NCBI GenBank assembly: GCA_038496445.1
Contig: JALMLS010000022.1
Coordinates: 1 to 64,000 of the forward strand
Length of the DNA: 64,000 nt
Direction of reading: 5' to 3'
From: Trichosphaerium sp. ATCC 40318
Lineage: Eukaryota > Discosea > Flabellinia > Trichosidae
Below the pieces are notes generated by a model, which worked only from the letters and a program-made list of their open reading frames with translations, made no database searches and had not been told where the DNA came from. Below, piece after piece: positions 34,901 to 46,308 of the stretch (positions within the stretch are counted from its first letter, which is position 1; each line of letters begins with the position of its first letter). Position numbers and translations under genes: made by a program.

Positions 34901-36641
34901 TCCATACTTTCCAGCACTTAAAGTATTGATCCACCTTGAAATAACAGTTAGCAAAGCAGTGAACAACACACCAAATGATTAAATCGTAGTTTCAAATAAA
35001 AAGTGTGCAGATCAAATCGGAACAATTGTTTCTGTTTACGCTTCTACAAAAAGCAGCTGCAGCAAGCGACAATGCTTGATGTAGCTACTAAATACTTGTC
35101 ACGCACCCTTTATCTTTTAGCAACGCATATATACTTCCCTCACCTATAAACTTAATTAATGAAACCATTCACAGTAAAATTGGCGTACTCTCATGTCCTA
35201 ATAAGTGACTCAAGTATCTCGTAGGTTTTGACTTATAGTGTGCGCGTGAAGCAGGCTAAATATGAAATTGATTAAGGCGCACCTTTTCGAATAACTGCAA
35301 AACAGTTATACGTACCATGGGCCATATTAAAGTTAACTTTGGTTTGTCCATAACAGGTGCATATCGAATATATTTACCAGTGTGTTCTGGTGTACACTGA
35401 GGTATACCAGACTCATCTAGGTATTGTACAGGTACTTCAAGATCTGGTTTATAAGGAACGTTTGAGAATAGAGGTGTAACCATTTTTTCCAAGTCATCAA
35501 GAGAGTCTAGGGAAAGAATAAGTTGAAACGACCAAAAAAAATTTAACTTTTTAGTGGTTGTTACCTTTGCCGACAACACAAAGGTTCATAGCATGTGAAG
35601 AGTAGTACTTTGAATGAAATTCAAGTAACGCATCTCTTACATTCTGATTGCGAGATTTTGGTGTTGTTTCAAGTGTATCTAAGTTACCAGTTGTGAACTA
35701 AGAAAAAAATAAGAAAAAAACCAAAAAATTGGTCTTCGTATACTTTTGCAAAAGCATGTTTTGGGTTGACATGTGCTTTTATCAGCTGATAAAACCTTCT
35801 ACCGTCGTTTTGTAGGTTCTTCGAGTTCTCTATTATAATAATTAGGCTAATGATTACCAGTATACAATTACCTGAATCAACAGCATGAAGTTCTCTGTCC
35901 GTACTGTCCTTGTCAAAAAGAGGGCAGAGAAAAAATTGAGCAAATCTAAAAACATGTACTTAGCACAGTCAACGGCTTATCATGGTTTATTCTACCTGTC
36001 TAGAGCACCTATGCATTGAATTAGTTATTATGATTTGTTGAATTTACATACCTTGGAAAGCAGGTGGCGCCACACTGAAGTAATAATTGGTTGTATCACT
36101 AAATTTAATTATTAGATGACTAGTTAAAAGCGGAGTCTACAAAGGATTATTAAACCTCAATTACCCGCTTGTTGATGCATTACTACTACCGCCATGTGAT
36201 GCCAAGTAGCTTTTATATTCGTTTTCATTAGGAAACTTTTCAGAGCCTTATGAATGAAATCGTCAAAAACATTTAAGAATAAATCAACAAAAAAAATTCC
36301 AAAGAAGGTACCCAGAAATAACATATGCTCACAGAAATGAGCTAATCCTGGTAGATCCCATGGGTCATGCATTGCTCCAACACCAACAGCCATAGAGGCT
36401 GCCGATTTATCAGTTTCTAAAAGCGTTAAGGAACAAATACAAAAAAAAATAAGTTTTCTAAAAAAAAAAATCGCGTAGTTGTACCTGGATCAGACACCAA
36501 TAAGCATTTTAATTTGTTTGGAAGCGTCAACAGTTTATAGAGACGCGTGTCGGAATCTTAAAGCGGTCGATTAGAAAGTTTGAGCTCATAAATTATTCTA
36601 CCTGGCTTCTTTATCATTGTTTCGCTGGTTTGGGTACTCAT
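32000..36641 (-). CDS. M16 metalloprotease, insulysin (insulin-degrading enzyme) type
   Basis: Many short exons over 4.6 kb, consistent with the roughly 950-1000 residues usual for the family. The start at 36641 reads M-S-T-Q-T-S-E-T. The inverted zinc motif H-F-C-E-H is intact, in [13 protein letters not shown], and is followed by the family block [11 protein letters not shown], then G-G-S-S-N-A-S-T-S and T-N-Y-Y-F. A later [11 protein letters not shown] block supplies the third zinc ligand (Glu). The C-terminal, non-catalytic half continues with [13 protein letters not shown] and ends near K-P-K-N. The enzyme degrades small peptides in a closed chamber. No signal peptide is seen, so it is probably cytosolic. 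Confidence 0.85.
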
Positions 36642-37961
36642 ATGTCGTCTATGATATGTTGTACCACTACGTGATTTAATGAGGCGCAGAATTAGATTTG
36701 TTTTGGTTAAAAGCATCCACTTACGCGATACGTTGCGTTGTTAGTAAGAGGAAACAAAAAAAAGCTGTTTTGTTAAGCGAAAGACGCTCAGTGATCAAAT
36801 TAAGTGGTTAATGCTCGCACCTAGTTTAAAACTTGTGCTTCCCAACAAAAGAGATCTCGGTCTATCAAAAAGTCAACCACTTTTTTGCATAAGTCATAGA
36901 AATGTCGTTCAAATATTGCTTTCAATCTACTATGTACACATTATTTAGCGCAATGTTGTTAGAAGCAGCGATGTACAACTAATTCTTAACGTCCTTACAG
37001 CCATTGTTCTACACGTGATACGAGTACAGAGGAAATTTCACGTAAACTTAAAAAATAACAACTTCTTATTTTAGTACATCGCTTTTCGTTTATCGTATGA
37101 AATACGATTATACGAGTAATTTCGATAAATGTGAATAAGTCAAACATGACTTAGTGTCATTCTCTTTTACAACTTCGAATAACACATCTCTTCTCACATT
37201 TGGTATTGATTATGGCGATGGAACAGGTAGACGCCCACCAGCGTGATTTGTATTTCTTATGATTTTAACGACGCCTGTGACGCGAAAAACGTATTTAAAA
37301 TGGGTGCAAAAAGTCAAATGAATTGTGGTTTTCGCTAAACTAAAAACGTAAACGAATGTTGTGCCTTCGTTCACATGAACATCGGTACCAAACTCGAACA
37401 CACAAAAGGAACAGGAGATACAACAATTATACAATTATACATACAACCGCAGCTTCAGAGGCACCTGTGTTGTTTAATAGAGATGATTTGTATTATGTAC
37501 TCTTTGGTGACGATGGAATTTACTCGGATTACCATCATGATTATCTGTATTGGTATCCTTTACAATTCAATAGCACTGAGGAATCCTTGAGATTGAGTGG
37601 AAAGATAGTATTACATTTGAGCTGGAACAAGTTGTTTTTGTTGTTGTCATTGAGCTTGGCGCAACAATACCTAGGGTTGAAGAACTTTGGTCATGTTAAA
37701 ATGAACCGTGTTTATTGTTTAACACAAGCTTGACATGCTGATTGAGATCCGACAATGTAGTTGGCCAGGAAATCTGTGCCAGAACTTTTCAACAAACTTA
37801 AGGAACGCCATAAAAATTTATGTTAGGTGCACTCAACTGAAATCAGTAAGTTACCCTTAACTATGTAAGGTATGTCGTAGATATAGGTTAAAAGAACTGT
37901 TTTTATTGTTAGCGTAGACGTAGTCAATACGCAGTCAAGGTACATCACAAACTACAAAGCA
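36642..37961. other. Intergenic between divergent genes
   Basis: About 1.3 kb between the protease and an F-box gene transcribed away from it. A CACGTG is near 37013. A plus-strand frame at 37356-37733 shows no known domain and may be chance. Confidence 0.3.
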
Positions 37962-38855
37962 ATGTCAGTTAAAGGTTCAACCTCAGAATTAGCAAATTCA
38001 CAACAATCCTTGGTGTCAATACCTGTTGAGATTCTTTTGATTATTATCGTGAGAAATGGGATGACATGGCAAGATTTGGCTTCGCTACAACAATCAAACC
38101 ATTTTCTGGACGATATGATACGAAACAACTCAGATTATATTTATCGAGGCTTGTACCATCGTAAATGGGGTAAGGGCGCTGAAGAAATAGAGTCTGCTAT
38201 CCACGTGATTATTCAGAAACATTTATTGAAGCACAAACCCGAAGCACCACCTACTGCATACAAATTAGAACCAATCACGTGGAAAGAAAAGTACAGAAAC
38301 AAGCTTGTTCCAAACATCATTGCTGAGTTGACTTGTGATAAAACACATGTACATAACGGTGATACTATATTATTCACACTCAAACTAGAAAATGTTGGTA
38401 ACAATCTGGAGGACATACAGTCCACAGGTATTGAAGGAGGTTATGGTTTATATGTATGGAATCCTAGAGTAACAGTTCCTGGTGGTCATCTAGGCAATTA
38501 TAGAACCATTCACTTCAACGCAATAGGGCTACAGGACTCAGATCTTACACTTAACCCTGGCGATGTACACACATACAAAGTACCTTTCTGTTTTGGTATG
38601 TCAGGTCCAAACCCAACTGGTATGTCCTTGCATGATCCTAGGTCACAAGAGGATTGTCAACCTCCTGAAATGTTATCTCTTCATAGTAAAAGCATAGAAG
38701 TACGTGTTGCTGATTCTTCAACACCACATGTATTTCAGCTTCAAGCGTTTTTTCAACTTCACATTTTAAGGAAAAAACGTGAGGAGATGTCAGGCCATTG
38801 TTCTTATCTTATTAGTAATATTGTAAATCTTACCATGTACAAGCAAAAACAATAA
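37962..38855 (+). CDS. F-box protein with C-terminal beta-sandwich-like domain
   Basis: Intronless frame of 297 residues. An F-box occupies about residues 17-60 (V-S-I-P-V-E-I-L-L-I-I-I-V and W-Q-D-L-A-S-L-Q-Q-S-N-H-F-L). A linker with W-K-E-K-Y-R-N-K follows, a motif common after F-boxes. The C-terminal 170 residues look beta-rich (H-N-G-D-T-I-L-F-T-L-K-L-E-N-V-G-N, then N-P-G-D-V-H-T-Y-K-V-P-F) like an immunoglobulin or arrestin-type sandwich, perhaps the substrate-binding part. Two CACGTG sites fall inside the coding region (38200 and 38277). The exact family of the sandwich is not recognised. Confidence 0.65.
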   Translation: MSVKGSTSELANSQQSLVSIPVEILLIIIVRNGMTWQDLASLQQSNHFLDDMIRNNSDYIYRGLYHRKWGKGAEEIESAIHVIIQKHLLKHKPEAPPTAYKLEPITWKEKYRNKLVPNIIAELTCDKTHVHNGDTILFTLKLENVGNNLEDIQSTGIEGGYGLYVWNPRVTVPGGHLGNYRTIHFNAIGLQDSDLTLNPGDVHTYKVPFCFGMSGPNPTGMSLHDPRSQEDCQPPEMLSLHSKSIEVRVADSSTPHVFQLQAFFQLHILRKKREEMSGHCSYLISNIVNLTMYKQKQ

Positions 38856-41301
38856 ACTACGACAGAGTTCGCTCATTCTATTGAAGAAGTATTCACAGAT
38901 TAAAACTTCAAAGACACATGGTATTACACAAAGCAAATCCTTATCTGGATCGTTTTGGTACTTAATGAGCATGTTTAGTTTATCGTTTGTTGACGGTGGC
39001 TTAGATCAAAGGACTCTTTTACGCATTGAATTTCCTGATTGTTGAATGCTTTTTTGCAATGTAGGCTTTGTTGTATTCTGCGTGCTTATGGGCTCGTTAA
39101 CGTTTCAAATTGTAGCTGTAAGTGTGATAGACTGAAAAGAGACCAGCGAAGAATACAAAGCGTTTCATCGTTGATGTGGGGACGTTTTTTAACTTTTTAC
39201 GGAGACTTAATTTACTATTTCTGAATGTGCTCCTTATTTATGTATTATTCAAAGAACTCTTTGCTTTTTTGGTTAGCTAGTCGACATCAATTGTCTCCCC
39301 TAGAGGGCACAACACCTTCCTTGTGAAACAGGTGGATATTCCGCTTTTTATGACAAGAAAACTTACTTTTGTATGTGTTGCCCTGAAAAAAGCTAGCGCA
39401 ATTGGAAATTTTCACAGGGTTTGTGAGCCCAGGTAGCACTTCTAGAGTACGCAGGCTAGCCTTGATATATCATGTTAGTACTTTGTGTAACGCACAAAGC
39501 TCTGTTTCTCATTCGTGGTGGATTGGTGTCGATGAAAGTTCGAATAAGTTGGAGTACTTGGTGATTGTAAGGTAAGAAATTGGTGCTACCACTCTAAATC
39601 ACGTGTTGCTTGTTAGCAGCAATATTTATAAATCAGTGTAAAGAGTACATGTCATCACTATGTACGACCCTATTCAAGTGATCTCAGGCTAACGAGATCA
39701 ATTCTATTCTAGTCAGTATCCTCTAAACAACACGACAAATTCTAAAACTTTGCAGTTTTTATTTTAACACCTGAGTTTCAGTGTTCAATAAGTCTTTAAC
39801 GCACATTAGAATTACAGTTTACAATGTGCTTGATAGAGATTAATTCTATCATCTCAAAATCTGCCTTCAGCTTGTAAAGGATTAAAACGCATTTATAATC
39901 TAAGGCTAGCAACAGCAAATATTGAACCTTTGAACAGGAATACTTTCTGCTACGTCACTTTGTAGTCGCTGTGATTATTGAACAAAGTGTTGTAAGAACT
40001 ATTTCGTGATTCGTCACATCCATTTATTGCAGTGGGCGTGTATAATTGAAATATTAGTGCTCGCTGGATGAAAAAAATCGGATGTTCGCTATTGGCAAAG
40101 TTAGGTTCTGTAGTAATCTCTTGTGATATGTACTTTAGTGTTAGTAGTTTCTCTTGTTGCGTAGGAAAATTAACAAACACCTTCCAGGTGGCATCATCAA
40201 TGAAGATACGTTAGTCCTCCTCAAGTTATACATGCTAGTTGCTAAATCAAAAAGTGTTGCACAGCTAGTTAGCTAATTTTTTCTGACCTATAACTTCAGT
40301 ATGCCTCTATTTTCTACCGACCATCTATTACCCGCTGTGGTCGGTATTAACAATGAAGAAAGATGTGAGGACGGGAACATAAAAACAGTTTATGTTGAGA
40401 GGAACAGTTAAAGTGTCTATCAGGTATGAGAGCGACTGTGTTGTTTAGCAAGCACTATCTTCTGAATCACATGTTTTTATCACTGATTCATTGTTGTTGT
40501 GCGGTACAGCTAATATACAACTACAGTGGTTTCTCTCAAGAGGGAAAAAGTATTTTTCTTTTAAAACTTCATACTGCATCTTGTGATACTGCAAACAAAA
40601 GATCGCTCTTACAGTGAGAGCGATGTTAGGCAGTCTTAAAATATAACTACAAATACTGCAATGTAAATTGAACATAGGGCACTTCTTAACACCCAGGGGC
40701 ACTGATACCGGGTTGCAAATACTGCAATCCTACATGTGGAATATTTAGTGCACTTGGACTTGGACTGAGGATGGTACTACAAGAAAAAGTGTGGCGTAGA
40801 ACCTTTTTGCAATCTTGTTTATTTGGGTTTTGAGAAAAGCTCCCTTTACTTTGAGATTCTATTGTTCTCAAATTTTTGTTACCAACAGTTAAACAGACAC
40901 AGTTCATAGAAGTTATTCGGGTCGGCAGAAGAGCGAAATTATTTGTAAAATCAATAGTTCATTGAACATATTGAATAGACTAAAACACGCCAAAAACAAG
41001 CTCAAAACTCTTCCACGTGTTCGGATTTAAATAGTTAACAATATTGAGATATTTTTAATACTGTGTATCACATTACCAATGGACTTGGGCTTTTTTATTT
41101 TTTCTTGAAAAAACCCGACACAAGCTGTTTATTACACAGCATTTATTTATTCTGCTTTCTTTTTTTCGCTAGCGCGAGAATTGTTTCTTTTTTCGCTTTT
41201 TTTTGGTGCACACGTGCTTTTAAGTCAACATTGTTGACCATTTACCAATAACCTTCAAACAACAAACAACAGTTCTACTTTACGTACAAGCCCCTCCACT
41301 C
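38856..41301. other. Long intergenic stretch, nothing recognised
   Basis: About 2.4 kb without a supportable gene. The string aaatactgcaat is repeated near 40651 and 40716. CACGTG occurs near 39600, 41014 and 41212, the last about 90 bases upstream of the secreted-protein ATG. Confidence 0.35.
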
Positions 41302-42048
41302 ATGAACTATTCATCGATTCTACTCTATCTCTGCTTTTCATTAGCACTGGCCTTCAACTACAAAGCCGTTACTATCAACGCTCACAACACTTGTTCTGGC
41401 TGTCGTAAAGACATGCATGCCGGTCAATTTGTGTACTGCGATGGTTCTGTTCCCGGATCAACAGTAACACACTGCAGTTGGGTTGGCGGTTCTGGAGAAT
41501 GTTCCTTCCCTCGAGATACCTCAGTTACAAAAGCTCAATGCGAACAACTATGTAATGCAGACGACCGCTGTAATTACTACACATCCTACTACGGCAGTGT
41601 ATGCAACCTATTCTACATGACCAGCTGTTCGAACACTAACAGTCAAGCACCCGGAGATACATACGCGAAGGTTACTAGCGAGAACACAATGATAATGACA
41701 AAGACAAAGAGCGGCCAATACCATGGAACAAATGCTCCAATTAAGTACCGATACGCTTACACTGATGGAACCTATTCTCCTTACAGCGCTGCTCTTGAAG
41801 ATCCCCGAGTCAACGAGTTCCAATCAGGTGCTGTTGATGCATTCTACATGGTCGCACCTGCAAAGAACAAAGACAAGACACTTCAAGGTGTTGAGATGAA
41901 AATATTCGCTAACGATGGCTGGGAGTTCTCCGAAGTACAAATCTTTAACTCTTTTCATTTCTGTTGGAAAGGCGATGCTGCTATCCACCCTCTTACTACT
42001 GCAAGTGTTGTACTGCCTCTCAATGGCGATTGTAATGCCTGTACCTAA
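41302..42048 (+). CDS. Secreted Cys-rich protein with PAN/apple-like domain
   Basis: Intronless, 248 residues. The signal peptide M-N-Y-S-S-I-L-L-Y-L-C-F-S-L-A-L-A is followed by a Cys-rich region. The central part (K-A-Q-C-E-Q-L-C, then D-D-R-C-N-Y-Y, then S-V-C-N-L-F-Y) has the Cys spacing of PAN/apple domains, which bind proteins or carbohydrates outside the cell. The C terminus carries further Cys (F-C-W-K-G and C-N-A-C-T). A role in the wall or extracellular matrix is inference. Codon use is richer in C than in the neighbours, as might be expected of a highly expressed gene. Confidence 0.6.
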   Translation: MNYSSILLYLCFSLALAFNYKAVTINAHNTCSGCRKDMHAGQFVYCDGSVPGSTVTHCSWVGGSGECSFPRDTSVTKAQCEQLCNADDRCNYYTSYYGSVCNLFYMTSCSNTNSQAPGDTYAKVTSENTMIMTKTKSGQYHGTNAPIKYRYAYTDGTYSPYSAALEDPRVNEFQSGAVDAFYMVAPAKNKDKTLQGVEMKIFANDGWEFSEVQIFNSFHFCWKGDAAIHPLTTASVVLPLNGDCNACT

Positions 42049-42536
42049 GCGCATATATCGCTAAAGTGCTTTAATAAAGCCCCCTTCACATTCCATGTTT
42101 TTTGTTAACAATTAGAATTTCGTGTCAAACTGAAGTCACGTGATTGTTTTGAGAATTGACAACAAAATTACTTAGATGCGTGGCAAGTCTGTATGTATTA
42201 GTTTTAATGAGGCTTTTACGATGCATCAAGTTATAGAGTCTGATATCAACATTCTTTTCGCTGGATTAAATACTCAATCGCTTTATCAAACAGTAGACGT
42301 TTTGAATGTGTTTCAAACATTATTTTTGAATCGCATTTGTGTACATTTCATTCATTACTTAAACGTACAAATAGTCAACATCAAACATCACTACAGCCAT
42401 TTTACTATATTCAGCCATTGCCAAATAATTACGGAATTAAGGCTTGTTGTTGTAAAGCTTTGTGATCATAAATTAGTTTGAAGATTTTTGGCTCGTTTTT
42501 TATCATATAGTTTTTGGCGTTGTTTCAGAGGCATCA
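42049..42536. other. Intergenic between convergent genes
   Basis: About 490 bases. The frame at 42176-42481 has no recognisable domain. A CACGTG lies at 42137. Confidence 0.35.
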
Positions 42537-43287
42537 TCATGCCGTAAACATGTAATTGAACACAGGTCCTTCTTTGCCAATATTACAATCCTTTACCAGT
42601 ATACTATCATCCAACTTCTTTCCATGTAAAATAATGTGTACCTTTGATGTTTCTAAAGGTTTGTCAAGATGAGTCGCTAGTTTTTCTTTAACAACTGACA
42701 TCTCATCTGAAGGTTCAACATCAAGTACATTTATACCACCAGTAAACTGATTCTTCATTATTATTTGTGTTCTATTTTCTCTGTAAAGAGACAGAATAGC
42801 ACCACTTGAAACGCCACATTCTGATAAAGTGCACGTGTCTTCTTTGTTCTCTATTTCTTTAATACGTTGCTGGTACTCTGGTATTTTCTTCTGTATCATT
42901 ATACATCTCTTTAGATGTGATTTAGTATCAGAAAGAGAAACATTATCGACTTCGAAAGTCACGCCAGTATCAAGAATTTCAATGCGAAGAAAAAACTCTT
43001 TTGACTTTATGACCTTTTTAGGTTGTTTACCATCTTTTTTACATTTCTTTTTCTGAAGGCGCAGTGTGGATGCGTCAGAGATATTGTACTGTTTAAGGGA
43101 GTGAGGGTCTTTAAGAATAATGTTTGTGTAAGAAAGCTGTACTTCTTCGCTTGGAGCGTCTATACACATAAGTATCTCAACGGTTTGGCGATCTATTTCT
43201 ATTTTTGCTACAATTTACCACAACCTATGTTTTAACGCGTTTTTACTGTATTCTACGCGTACCAGGGTGCTTTTGGATCATTTCCAT
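42537..43287 (-). CDS. Protein of tandem ubiquitin-like domains
   Basis: The ATG at 43287 (M-E-M-I-Q-K-H-P) joins across a 46-base intron to the long exon, giving about 230 residues. Three ubiquitin-like folds can be traced. The first ends D-A-S-T-L-R-L-Q. The second (F-F-L-R-I-E-I-L, V-D-N-V-S-L-S-D-T-K) carries a helical insertion. The third (I-I-M-K-N-Q-F-T-G-G, V-V-K-E-K-L-A, then I-I-L-H-G-K-K-L-D-D) keeps the ubiquitin-like G-K-x-L-x-D turn. There is no C-terminal Gly-Gly, so the protein is not a conjugated modifier. It probably acts as a binding module, which is inference. Confidence 0.55.
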
Positions 43288-43472
43288 CACTTTGTAAATT
43301 GTATCATTTTCGCTACAGTCCAAACTTATTGTTTTGCCTGTCAGTGTTACTATAAAGAGCTGCATTACGATTATGAAGGGTGTTCAACTGCATGTAGACG
43401 AAGGTTGACTATTGCTGTCACATTGTCACTTCCAACTCGTACAAATGCCACGGAAGGTGGTGTTACGCTTCA

Positions 43473-46308
43473 ATGCACGCTTTAAATAAACTTGCACGAA
43501 AGGTGGACGTCAAAGTTTTAGATGACTGGTACAAACCTTCCTCTGTCAGTTTACTACGAGCTCGGCGTAAACAACGCCTGAAAAGGTATTCTTAACGCCG
43601 TTGATTAATTGGTAATTTACCATCGCGCATCAACACTCTAATTAGTCATTTCTTACCATTTTGGTGTAGTTTTGGAGCGCTGTATGCCTTTTTACGCAAA
43701 GTTTATCCAAAACACGATTGGAAGCCGTGGTTATTCGGGTACATGCCAAACAATAACAACGCGGAGGTTCTAGGCGTTTATCCTTTTTTTTGAACCGCCT
43801 GACTTCAAATTCGCTTTATTTGTGCTCACTAGGGTATAGACGCGCACCAGATGGTTTCTACAATAGCAAAAGGAATCAAAGACGTACTTTTGATGCCATG
43901 GGAGAGGCAATTGGTGTAAAACACATGGATGATTGGCACAGTGTAATTATTGAAGATTTTAAAGAAGCAGGCAGTTTAACGGTTATCAACACCTAGTACG
44001 TTTTTGGCAGTATTTTGCACCTGTACATAATTCAGCTTGTGTTTGGGATGCATCAATAATCGCATCACAGTCACGTGAGTGCTATAAAAAAGAAAAAGAC
44101 TATCACGTGACTGTGGAACAGATAATTTTCTTTTTGTTGTTTTTGTTTGGAATTAAATCGTTTGCTTAGCTATCAGGGATCTGCAATCAAGGCACTGCAA
44201 GGAATATATCCTGAGTATACCTTCAAGCCATGGATGTTCGCGTAAGTAGTAGGAAGACCAAAAGGGTTGTAGGCGGTATGTGAATTCACTAATAACTTAC
44301 TAGTCAAGCATATACCCATTATTGGGCTAATAAGGATAATCAGCTTGATTTTATGGAAAGCATGGGTTCTATAATGGGTTTTAAGACCGTAGAAGATTGG
44401 CATAAGGTAAAAACTAGAGATTTGAAACAGCACGGAGGCATTATGTTGATAGATATGTACGTCAAATTAACAAAAATCATTTTGCAAAGAAAGAAGTCAT
44501 CAATTCGTTAATACTAATTTATTTCAGATATGGTTCGGTGACAAATGCACTAGACGCCTTGTATCCAAAGAAAGAGGCTACCGGATGGAAATCTGCGGCG
44601 TTTGCGTAATGCTAATTGGTATTGGTGTTGTTTTCTTATTTTTTTCTTGCGGTAGAGCGAAATTCAAACAAGCCTCTATGAACATGCACTCACATGCTTT
44701 TGATGTACTTTCTAAAAAACTTAATTATAAGACTACCTCTGAATGGGCTGGAGTTGATTTTGATACATTTAAATATCATGCAGGGAAGACTCTGTTGAAT
44801 CGGTACGATTTTTTTTAATTGATTTTACAAGAATGGTTTTACCATCACCTTAACTCATTAATAATTTGTTCAACGTTGACTACATTACTTTTATATCATT
44901 TGACACATAATGTACATTTACTTTAACAATGTAAAAATGAAGGGTTGCTTTTATTATGACATTTTTAGCTTTTTTTTAATCACTTTGCTCAATGTTTTTG
45001 TTTAGATACAGTGGGTCTACTTTTTGTGTTCTTTCGAACGTTCTACCTAATTATGATTGGGAAGCGGTAGCACCACTATTTAGGTACATAATGAGATGAA
45101 TTACATATAGCAAAATGGCTGTAGAAGTTTTTTTTCGAAGCTTGCTTGAAATCTTTCACTAGTGATAACTCATTTATTTTCTTCAAAGGTCTTACGGCAA
45201 ACATTCCTACGGATATTGGAATAAACAAAAGAACCGTGTTCATTTTATAAAGAGCGTTGCTAATTCATTACAAGTTCGTGAAGCCAGTGATTGGTAAGAG
45301 AGAATCAATCGGGAATTATTATCTAATTTAGTTTGAATAGGTATCGCGTTTCTATTCACAGATTTGTTAATGCAGGCGGTTCGGGAATGCTATGGAATTT
45401 TCCTGATATACTAAGTCATGCATATCCATCTGTTAACTGGGAGTGGAAGAATTTTGGAAAGAGCTTTAAGAAAGCACAACAGCGGTACTTTTTCTCATAA
45501 TTTACCAAAATAATTATTATACGATTTGACCGTTTCTCTTGCATAGTGTAATGATAGATATGTTACGGATAATATTTCCAAAGTATCAAATTATTGAAGA
45601 ACATGTTTTACAGAATCATGAATCTACAGATGCAGCTGTAAGGTATGGAATACCTCGAAACGTTGTTCAACTTTATCTTTTTTTTTTGTTACAAGGATTT
45701 TTAACTGTACCTACCTGACAAACAATTTAGTGTTGATGTGTTCATCCCTGATCTAGATTTAGTATTCGAGTACCAAGGTACATACAATATTTGCTTATTT
45801 ATTGCTTAGTAGAGTATTAAAATACAATCCAACTGAAATTGTTTGGGTTACAAAAATTTGTTGACAATTTTTTCTTTAGGTGAGCATCATTACCATGATA
45901 TTGTATCTTTCTCCATAACAACGGCTGTACATAAAAACCGTGATGCTGAAAAAGCGCAGTTATGTAAAAATCAAGGCACGTGACATCTGATTGGATAATA
46001 AATGGCTTACCGATTAAACTAGGCTTAACTCTTATACCTGTTCCTTATTGGTGGCGTGGGGATACAGAAAGCCTTAAAGCCACAATATTGTATTATAAAC
46101 CAGACATAAATATCACCGTAAAACCTGGCGTACGATTACCACAGATGCCTAGGCTGCTAGGTCAAGTAGGACGAGGTAAGCGAAAACGTGTTCCAAAAAA
46201 ATATGTTGCAAATTTTTTGTTTCAACTGTTGATTTTTTCTTTTTAGATGCTACTAAACAAGCAACAATTATGTCACCAAATAACTACCTTGTATGCAGTA
46301 CAGGGTAG
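43473..46308 (+). CDS. Repeated WY-module protein with restriction-endonuclease-like domain, ligase lost
   Basis: About 12 exons, joined in phase. About four modules of some 65 residues each combine a helix with D-D-W-Y, D-D-W-H, E-D-W-H or S-D-W-Y, a G-G-x-x-x-L turn, and a Y-P-x-x-x-W-K-x-W-x-F end. A nuclease-like domain follows: D-V-F-I-P-D-L-D-L-V-F-E-Y-Q-G-E-H-H-Y, R-D-A-E-K, C-K-N-Q-G and L-I-P-V-P-Y-W-W-R-G-D-T-E-S-L. The D...E-x-Q-G-E-x-H pattern resembles Vsr/DUF559-type PD-(D/E)xK enzymes. The last exon (A-T-K-Q-A-T-I-M-S-P-N-N) aligns with the first ligase exon of the paralogue at 57220-60998 and then stops at TAG 46306. The first exon is uncertain, because the frame is open upstream of 43473. 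DNA binding and cutting are inference. Confidence 0.65.
44066..44115. repeat. Intronic hairpin with two TCACGTGA palindromes
   Basis: Inside intron 43996-44169, cacagtcacgtga (44066-44078) and tcacgtgactgtg (44103-44115) are exact reverse complements separated by 24 bases. Each arm also holds its own palindrome. Confidence 0.8.
45976..46022 (+). other. Likely GC-AG intron overlapping CACGTG
   Basis: The only join that keeps the nuclease-like domain in frame (C-K-N-Q-G then L-T-L-I-P-V-P) uses a donor g|gcacgtg at 45976 and an acceptor ending at 46022. This makes it GC-AG rather than GT-AG. The paralogue has gtattg at the homologous donor. Confidence 0.5.
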
